NCBI GenBank assembly: GCA_025603075.1
Contig: MU626294.1
Coordinates: 1-64,000 of the forward strand
Direction: 5' to 3'
Length of the DNA: 64,000 nucleotides
From: Neoconidiobolus thromboides FSU 785
Lineage: Eukaryota > Entomophthoromycota > Entomophthoromycetes > Entomophthorales > Neoconidiobolaceae
Positions 56,210 through 64,000 of this stretch are shown here, piece after piece. A program made the translations under genes and the position numbers. Each line of letters begins with the position of its first letter. The first letter of the stretch is position 1. The notes under the pieces were generated by a model that did not search any database, was not told the DNA's origin, and worked only from the letters and a program-made list of their open reading frames with translations.

Positions 56210-56989
56210 TTAAACCCCTTGTCCTTGGAACTTAGTATTCCTTTCCATTTCAATTTGAGTTTCACTTTGACAACTCGAATATCGATTATTATTCTCCATC
56301 TTATTGTAATTGTCTGATTGTAAGGTACTCTCATACATATTAGCATCCAAAGCAGCGACTTCAGCATGGGATGATGGAGTAGATTCAGCCGATAAGGTAT
56401 CTGAACTAAGCTCTAAATTAGGCAATGGCATTGGAGGCATTGTGAATCTAGGCCCTTCAAACAATTGTTGAGGTGGTAAATAAGATAAATTACTGTTAAT
56501 TAATTGATCACCATAATACTGTAATTCTTCTAATGTAATAGTAATATCAAAATTTAAACTAATTAATAATTCCAATTCTAGATGATTTAATTCCATGACG
56601 GAGATACCACCTACTTTAGCATATCTTGAATTGGTAAAGAACACATCAGAATAATATTTAGAAGAGACCATGATAGAAGTAATAATTAGTCGATGAATAG
56701 AATAAGCATCTACTGTGAAGTTGTATGAGAATTTGTTTTCCATATTAAGTTTAATGATACGATGTAAATAAATAATCATAGCTAAATAACTTTCATTGGA
56801 AGTTGGACAATATCTTTGTATACGTATCAAATAACTGGTGATATCAATATTAGGTACGGAACGTGCATGAAAAGTGGTATAACCAGAATTCTCTTGAATA
56901 CTGTTTAAATCAGATAACTGAGTTATGTAACTGGCCACCATATTGATAGTGTCTGTAATGTCGTGAGTACCGAGATCAAATGACTTCAT
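56210..56989 (-). CDS. Pho80-type cyclin
   Basis: A 259-residue intronless protein with the Pho80/Pcl cyclin fold. TSYLIRIQRYCPTSNESYLAMIIYLHRI corresponds to the first helices of the family. It is followed by YSIHRLIITSIMVSSKYYSDVFFTNSRYAKVGGIS and ELNHLELELLISLNFDI, the family's helix-3 to helix-5 core. The last ~80 residues are Pro/Ser/Asn-rich and variable. Such cyclins bind a Pho85-type CDK and act in nutrient (phosphate) signalling, glycogen control or cell-cycle entry; the sequence does not choose between the Pho80 and Pcl branches. Confidence 0.85.
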   Translation of the reverse strand: MKSFDLGTHDITDTINMVASYITQLSDLNSIQENSGYTTFHARSVPNIDITSYLIRIQRYCPTSNESYLAMIIYLHRIIKLNMENKFSYNFTVDAYSIHRLIITSIMVSSKYYSDVFFTNSRYAKVGGISVMELNHLELELLISLNFDITITLEELQYYGDQLINSNLSYLPPQQLFEGPRFTMPPMPLPNLELSSDTLSAESTPSSHAEVAALDANMYESTLQSDNYNKMENNNRYSSCQSETQIEMERNTKFQGQGV

Positions 56990-58559
56990 TATTGAATTAT
57001 TATTATTTTTTGAAAAAATTAAGAAAAAGAAAGTTGGTGGGGAAAATATTAGAATTAAAAGTTAAGGTACTTAAGACTTAGAATTTTATAACTTGGATGC
57101 GTAGTTATAAAACTTGGATTATTGGTAAAGTAAGGATTGAAAACTTAAAATCCTAGAGAAATTGGGGGGGTTGATTTAAAAAACTAGGGCTGAAAACGAG
57201 AAACAATTTATTACGAAATAGAAATAGCTAAGTTGACGTTGTTATTGTTTTAAATATAAAATACTTGTTATTTTTTTTAAATATAAAATAAAAAATAGAT
57301 TATAAAAATGATTAAATTTTCTGACAAAAATTAGTACTTTGAGTTGTTTATATACTCATTTAGTTCGTACAACTAAGTGTCCCATTTCCCCATTCCAATA
57401 TAGAGCCATATATATTCCTTACTATCTTATCATTGGCTATTGAATGTTCTAACAAAAAATTAGAATAAAGTGTCATATTCTTTGAAATTTATTCTATCCT
57501 CAGGTTATTTTTACTATTTTAAATGTTCAAGCCACTTTTATGAGGTAATATTAAAATTATGAACGAAGATTAGAATTTTAATTTATTCGAATAAAGCTTT
57601 TTATTCTTTACAAATTAGAAATTTTAACTGAATACTGGAATTTTAGTAAATAAAAAAACAAAGGCTTATCCAATAAAACTTCATGCCAGCTATTATTAGC
57701 TTCACCATAATTTTAGATTTTATTTTATTAACTTGCTACTTGTCTACCTTTAGTTGGCTATGCTTATCGCAACGCCCCATTGTTATTAAAAATAATTTAT
57801 ATAAACCCACTGGTTAATGGAGTTGTTTATCTAGAATTAATATTTAGGTTAAATCAATACATTTAAAAATGTAATATTATATAATAGTTGTAATAGTAAT
57901 ATTATTATATAAAAAGTTCGCTTAAATGAAAACATTCAAGTATTAATTTGAGAGTAATACGATAACTTGGAATAAAGTGAATGGAAATATAAAATCATTA
58001 AAAATAAAGAATAAAATTAAATTAAATTATTAACAAAATAAAAAAATTGAAGATATTTGGTAGTATAAAAGAATACTTTATAATCGCTCTCTGCTTTTTT
58101 TATTGTTACAATTTACTTATTTATTGAACTTATCTATTAGTTTTGTGTAACAACTTAATACTTACTTTTAGCAATTGAGGTGGTGCTTGAATTATCAATT
58201 GTTAGGAAATGAAAGGTACTCATAATTAATTTAAACTTATTATTATTGTTGGATAGTTGACTGTTAATTTTTTTACATTACTTTAAGTCCCCTAAAAAGC
58301 TTGTTTAAAACTAATCAAACTTTAATTATAAAAGAGTATTAGCTTTTCAATTTTTGAAATAGTCAACACACCCGTAAAGCGATTTAAAATAAAGCATTTA
58401 GAGATTATAGATGAACAAATTCACATTTTTTCATACTTTATTCAAACCAATTTTTATTCATTAAACAAACATTCTATAATTTAAATAAAATATTAGAATT
58501 TAAAAGCTAATTTATTTCAAATATTCCAATTTCACGGAAATATTTCACTTGATTAATGT
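56990..58559. other. AT-rich intergenic sequence
   Basis: About 1.6 kb. It should include the cyclin promoter at its left end. No gene is seen. Confidence 0.5.
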
Positions 58560-61200
58560 TTATTTTATAATGACAACTTTACATGAAGTTTATATTGCGT
58601 GGTATTAAAGATTAGCGGGTGATATTAGAAAAATAGAATCTTTTTTACTTCGAAACATAAGTAGCACTATCATGCAATTGGTAGATGATCTCATCTTCGA
58701 TATATAAAGGATGATCTCAAATAACATTTATTTTTTCCGATTTAGCCTGCAATTGTAATGTATTGATTTTCATTTATGCTTTTTTCTAACAGAATAAAAA
58801 GTTTTATTTGCATTTTATTCTAGATGTTTGAATATTTTAATGTATATTATCTGCTTTAAAGTGGACATTATTCGTAACTTTATAAAATAAACGGGTTATT
58901 GTGTTAAGCAGAGAGTTTGTTAATTTAATTGATATCATTGTATCATAGTTTAAATAACTTTTAGCTACTTTCCGTTGAACTTTAAATAGCTTGTTTGCTT
59001 TTTATTCTTAGATTCTTTTTATAATTTAATAAATGAATATCAAATCTAAAAATAAGATTAAGTTTACATTTGTATAATAAATAGATAATTATTATTTATA
59101 TGAACAATAATTCTTTTGAAAGATATGTAGCTAATGACGTGTTTATTGTAAACAATGATAGCTTTATGTATAGAAATGACATTAATTTGATATTAAACGT
59201 TACATTTTCGATGACTCTGGATGATTTTTTCATACGAAATGGAGGCGTTTTTTTGGTCTTAGCACTTTTATATCTTTTAGCACCATTTGAGCAGGAAAAT
59301 TGTTAGTAAAATTCTTACACAAAAATATATCCTCAAATGTAAATCCTTTATTTAAAGATTCCCACATATTTCTGAACCACCAATTCACTTTTTTGTTAAT
59401 ATAAAAAACTCCACTTATAAATAATAAAATAACGAAATTATTCCAAAAAGTCAATATGCTATTTAGTTTATGCTACCAACTTTAATAAATTAAATGGTAT
59501 CAACCCTAATCTCATGTCAATAGAGTGAGGTAAGGAAGGAAAGACTGATCTTTCATGTAGATTATAGTTTATGTTATCGCAGATGATCAGCTTCAACAGA
59601 TCTCAAAATATATACTTACGATCTTTGAAATCTAATGTGTGATTTTATTACGATATTTTATAATTTAATGTGATTTTATTGCTCTAGAATAAGGCACACT
59701 TATTCTGTTCTACAGCTTGAGTAATATATTATTGTAATCTAGAATAAACAAGATATTTTTTGGACATTCACACGAGAAAGCGGACAATTTATAAGAAAAC
59801 AGGCGATCATTTGAAGGTTTGACAGCTTTTTTGTTAAAAATGAATATTTCTTTAAAAAACTGTTGCCTACTTTTTTATTGTTGAGGCTACTTTTGTTAAT
59901 TATGAGTATAGCTTATTATTCATAGAGTAAACGTACTGTTTAATTTATGGTATCACCCTCAATAAATTAAATGATATCAGCATCTATCTCATACCAATAG
60001 AACGAAATAAAATTAATCGATCTTTCCTGATAAATGTATAGTGATATTACCATCGATATCATATCTGTATAGATACCAAAATGATCTCAGTTTCAATTTG
60101 TTTTTATGACTGAAGTCAAATTCAAAATGATATTTTAATTATACTTTATTTTAACTCTAGAATAAAAGGTTTTATTTTTACTTTTACCTTTATTCTCTTC
60201 CACAGTTTAATACAGAAAAAATGATCTAAAATCAATTTGGTTTTTTTTTAAAATCTTGAAAAGGTGAAAATGAAGCAAATTTTTATTATTGAAGGTGAAA
60301 GAGAATTGTGTCTTTGTTATTTTTACAAAAGAAATATATAATTCTGAGTTAGCAGGTGATGATTGATATTAAAAGTAATAATGTTGGGTTACTATAAGAT
60401 AGCACTGGAACTATAGCTGTAGCTTTGGATTGTTTTTATCATGGGAAGGGAATTTCTTTCAAAATTATTCATTAATTATTTAATTATTTAAGTCACTTTT
60501 ATTAATAATAAATGTAACGAAATTGTTCACAAAAGAGTAGCTATCTTATTTTATAGTGACAACTTTTCGTAAATCAAACAATATCAACTTTCATCTTATG
60601 ACTATAGTGAAAATGAAAATAAAAATAAAAAAGCTGTCTCTTCTGATAAAAATACGCTAACATTACCGTAGATGACCTCACTAGCAAATAAAATACTATT
60701 TCAATCTACAATATATTTTTTATGATGTTTTAGAATCTAATGCGCGATTCTTTTACTCTAGAATAAAAAATATTTATTTTTACTTTTATTCTCTTCTACA
60801 TATTAATATTGAAGATATTATCTAAAATAAATCGGGTCTTTTTTGTTTTTACAAAAGAAATGGGTAATTCTAAGTTAATCAATGAAGCTTGATATTAGAA
60901 ATGACAATGTCAAAAATGAAGCAGTATTGAAACTACCAACTTAAACTCTATTTATTGAAAGCGACTGTTTTATTAAATTATTATAAAAGAATATAACATA
61001 ATACTCAAGTTATGGTGACAACTTTATTAACTATGATATCAATCTTGATTTTATGTCAGTGAGAAAAAATCCCAGTCAATGGACCTTTTATGGTAAGGGC
61101 ATATCGATTTTCATATTAATGATCTCATCCTCTATAGAAAGGAAAAGGCAACTTTATTGTTAAAAGTATGATGATTTTACTATAGATGACTTTATCCACA
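58560..61200. repeat. Degenerate tandem array, unit about 0.46-0.6 kb
   Basis: Several anchors recur in the same order. TGACAACTTT occurs at 58571, 60557 and 61016. CTCTAGAAT followed by a TTATTC block occurs at 59682, 60155 and 60756. GATATCA/GGTATCA followed by CTCAT recurs near 59490, 59967, 60579 and 61037. TTTACAAAAGAAAT with a following TGATATTA occurs at 60323 and 60849. Spacings are 459-611 bp, so four to five diverged units are present. No frame is conserved among them. A MITE copy (59236-59339) sits inside the array. Confidence 0.6.
59236..59339 (+). mobile_element. MITE-like element, copy 14
   Basis: A forward, diverged copy: GAAATGGAGGCGTTTTTTTGG, core TCTTTTAGCACCATTTGAG, right end AAATATATCCTCAAATG. 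It is the only copy to the right of 30 kb. Confidence 0.7.
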
Positions 61201-62199
61201 AATAAATTATAAAAGAATATTTTTCTATAACACTTTCTTTTTACATTTGGTAAGAAGATTATTTGGTGGTTATTCTTTAATGTTGATATATTAGCTTGTT
61301 TAAAATAAAATGGCTGCTTTTTATTTTCATAAAAGGATGGGATGGCTGTAACTGGTCTTGGGGGATAGTTTGGAATTTTAAAATATTATTATGTTATATG
61401 ACCTAAAGCTTCTTAAACTATTGCTTCAAATATCTTAATTTTACAAACATTTTTTTTAAATATTGACCCTTTATTTTTAATAGTGCCACTGAGAAAGTTG
61501 CTATTTTCGAAAGTAGGTTGGAGGGAATTTAGAATTTTTGCAGTTTTTATAACTGGTCTTTTTTAGTATTTTACAAAGTAATTTGATACTTAAAATAATG
61601 ATAACATAAAACCACTTACTACTACTACTTATCTTTATTATTATTGACGTTTATTTGATTATTTAATTATTACTGTTGTATTTTCCATTTTTTATACACT
61701 TGTAGAAAAGGTGTAGGATATTGAATTAAAGTAATTGCTCGAATACCTAGGGGTTTTAAATTTTATTTATATAGTAATGTCAATACAACTAAGTGCGAAA
61801 TAACAGGGACATTCGATTTCCTAATTGATATAGATTTTTTAAGAAACAAGGACTACTAGTTAAGTATAAATAATATAAATAATATTTAATTGGCTATAAC
61901 TATTTTTGTAAATTATGAATTGTAAACATTAATGAAATGAAATCCATCTTATTTAACAAAGGTCAATTGTCAATTATAGCCAAGTGCTAAATAACATATT
62001 AACTTTTTCAGCTGTTATTTTTAAAATTAAAAAAAACTAATAAAAGTTTACTAATATTTTTAAATCTATTTATTTAGTAAAAAAATATGTTTATTTATTT
62101 TGAATAAAAATAAAATTTGAATGAAATAAAGATTAAAATTAATGGCAAACAATAAGAAGCTAAATAATATAATAGAATTATATTATTTAGACCAACTAG
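61201..62199. other. AT-rich intergenic sequence
   Basis: Lies between the repeat array and the glucanase stop. No gene is seen; weak similarity to the array may extend into its left end. Confidence 0.45.
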
Positions 62200-63426
62200 T
62201 TAACAGGTATGTTTAACAGGTTGATGTAAGTCTATCCAACCTTGATCAACAGCCATTAAGAAATCCCATTCAGGTGATTTTTCAGCTTTAAAGTTCCAAA
62301 AGAACCAACCAGACCCAGCTTGTTCATAAACAGCAATTTGTTGCATAGCAAAATTTTTCAAAAATTGACGATGTTCTGGAGAATAAGTAGCCAATTCATC
62401 TTTATCTCGACATGTACAACCAGGGCAAGCTGGTCCTTTTCCTGCATCTAAAGTACCATCGTATCTGGCACCTCTATTGAAACCATTTAACCATTTTGTA
62501 CAATCGGTACTTGCTAATGACCATTCACCTACAATGGTCCATAATTTCTGATTAGATTGAGCAATATCACCATATCTTGCACATGGTAATCTCAAATGTT
62601 GATCCTTAGACATTGAAACTAAACCATATTCAAATACTTGATAATAATGAGTATCTAATAACACATTAGAATATTGAGGATCATCTCTTAAGTAAGTCCA
62701 TTGATTTAAGGGTTTAAAAGCATCATGAACATTAACTAAAACACTCTTAGATTTGTTTCGAATAATGTTATGACCATCTAAATAAAACTTTTGTAATTTA
62801 GCCATATCTAATGACCAACCAGCAGGCTCATTAACTAATTCAATAGCAGCTACAACGCTTTCATATTCATTACCAACATAATTATCAGTTAAATATTTAA
62901 TAATATTTAACATTCTAGTAATATTTTCATCTTTGTTAAAGAAACCAATATCCCCTCTTTTACCAGAATTATCAAACCCATTTTGAGAACCTGGGGCACC
63001 ATGAATATCAATAATAACTTTTAAATTATACTGTCTAGCCCAATTAATAGCTTTTGTTAAATAAGGTAATTGACCTTGAACATAAGGTTCACCCCCGGAT
63101 ATATCAAAGGCCCAATAACCAATAGGTATACGGATATGATTAATACCGCTTCTGGCTAATTTTGATATATCATTTTCAGTTACCCAAGTATCCCAATGTT
63201 GAATTAACTGTCTTTTAGCTTCATTAGCACCTAATTTTTGGCAAAATTCCCATTCATCCACGGCCCCATTAGGTTGGCCTTCAAATTGTCGAAATAAAGA
63301 GGGATTGATCCAAGGCTCTAATACTAACCAACCACCTAAATTAACACCACGTATCTTATCAACACCATAATTAAAACTTTTAACAATATTAAATAAGGAA
63401 TAAAAGGTAATTAAAAATAATTTCAT
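62200..63426 (-). CDS. EXG1: Secreted exo-1,3-beta-glucanase, GH5
   Basis: A 408-residue glucan 1,3-beta-glucosidase that trims glucose from wall beta-1,3-glucan. Signal peptide MKLFLITFYSLFNIVKS is followed directly by the GH5_9 start KIRGVNLGGWLVLEPWI. Family residues are present: NHIRIPIGYW, VIIDIHGAPGSQNG, the acid/base Glu in IELVNEPAG (about residue 200) and the nucleophile Glu in VGEWSLAS (about 301). Near the end GWFFWNFKAE precedes the final Trp/Asp-rich block. There is no GPI signal or binding module, so the enzyme should be soluble or periplasmic, like yeast Exg1. The gene is intronless, like both chitinases. Confidence 0.95.
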   Translation of the reverse strand: MKLFLITFYSLFNIVKSFNYGVDKIRGVNLGGWLVLEPWINPSLFRQFEGQPNGAVDEWEFCQKLGANEAKRQLIQHWDTWVTENDISKLARSGINHIRIPIGYWAFDISGGEPYVQGQLPYLTKAINWARQYNLKVIIDIHGAPGSQNGFDNSGKRGDIGFFNKDENITRMLNIIKYLTDNYVGNEYESVVAAIELVNEPAGWSLDMAKLQKFYLDGHNIIRNKSKSVLVNVHDAFKPLNQWTYLRDDPQYSNVLLDTHYYQVFEYGLVSMSKDQHLRLPCARYGDIAQSNQKLWTIVGEWSLASTDCTKWLNGFNRGARYDGTLDAGKGPACPGCTCRDKDELATYSPEHRQFLKNFAMQQIAVYEQAGSGWFFWNFKAEKSPEWDFLMAVDQGWIDLHQPVKHTC

Positions 63427-64000
63427 CTTTTAAAAGTATTATTATAAAAAATAAAATTGGATTTTTTGTATTTTGGGGTTTATATATAAATTTGTTGATA
63501 CTATTCTTAATTTTAGTTACTTTTATTGATATTCGTTACTTGTTTTTCATTTGTATAAACTTTTATTTTTTCTATATTAATTTTACTTAGTTAAACTATT
63601 AGATTATTATATCAATTAACCGCTGATAAGCAATTCTAACAGTTAGCTGATCCACTTAATCTATTACTATATTTAGTAATCTTCTTACAAGTCGATGCCG
63701 AACATTTTCAATTACACGTTAATTAAAAAAAATCATTATTGTCATTTATATAATTGTAGTTAAGCCTTGATATTCCAGGGATCAAACCAATTAACTTTAA
63801 AATATTTAAAAATAAGCCAATTATACCCAACTTTCTCCATCAAGTTACACAAGTTGAATTTAACAATTTTAAATTATGTTTATTATAGTAGTGAGAATGT
63901 GAACGATTACTGTATTTATTATAAGTTACTAGCGTTTTTAAATGAAATATTTAATAATAATAATAATCAATAAATAGTTTAACAATTAAAAATACTTCCC
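63427..64000. other. Upstream region of the glucanase gene and window end
   Basis: AT-rich, with the glucanase TATA box near its left end. No further gene is supported before the window ends. Confidence 0.5.
63479..63486 (-). promoter_or_regulatory. TATA box of the glucanase gene
   Basis: TATATAAA on the minus strand, 53 bp upstream of the ATG at 63426. Confidence 0.55.

Noticed and set aside
59100-59306. Plus-strand frame of 68 residues
   Set aside because: It runs into MITE copy 14 and has no family features or neighbours supporting it.
1-64000. CRISPR arrays, rRNA genes, intact transposases, viral genes
   Set aside because: No regularly spaced direct repeats, no rRNA-like conserved blocks and no transposase or viral replication motifs were seen.

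Overview
This is a fungal nuclear window, strongly AT-rich (roughly 70-75% A+T by eye). Fungal traits are a Zn2Cys6 regulator, GH18 chitinases, a GH5 exo-1,3-beta-glucanase, a Pho80-type cyclin, a Ste11-type MAPKKK with SAM and RA domains, and an arginine-attenuator uORF in front of CPA1. Introns are short (46-108 nt), with GTAAGT-like donors and TAG acceptors. Rhodopsin-like (family A) receptors, F-box/LRR-like proteins and small secreted proteins in a very AT-rich background suggest an early-diverging, Conidiobolus-like (Entomophthoromycotina) fungus. That assignment is inference. All gene models are read by eye from frames, splice signals and family motifs.

Region 1 (1-30.9 kb) is an accessory compartment with mostly intronless genes far apart. 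It holds a Zn2Cys6 factor, two divergent pairs of tiny secreted prepropeptides that are inverted copies of each other (4.7-6.8 kb and 13.5-15.1 kb), a chitinase, three seven-helix receptors, an NFKBIL1-like protein, an F-box-like protein, a monocarboxylate-type MFS transporter and a decayed gene. Thirteen of the fourteen copies of a ~105-bp inverted-repeat element (MITE-like) lie here. Some are fused head-to-head into palindromes and one interrupts the decayed gene.

Region 2 (30.9-57 kb) is a dense core block: CPA1 with its regulatory uORF, fatty-aldehyde dehydrogenase, FNBP4-like WW protein, a YEATS-domain protein, the C-terminal half of symplekin/Pta1, a second chitinase with a chitin-binding tail, a mitochondrial HMG-box protein, STE11, a long-chain acyl-CoA synthetase and a Pho80-like cyclin. 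Most have several introns, and no MITE copy is present.

Region 3 (57-64 kb) is gene-poor. It carries a degenerate tandem array of ~0.46-0.6 kb units at about 58.6-61.2 kb and a secreted GH5 glucanase.

Functional themes are cell-wall remodelling (two chitinases, one glucanase), sensing and signalling (three GPCRs, STE11, cyclin) and secretion of short Kex2-type peptides. The most notable observations are an arginine attenuator peptide that overlaps the CPA1 start codon, and the two inverted peptide-gene pairs whose different families end in the same short motif.
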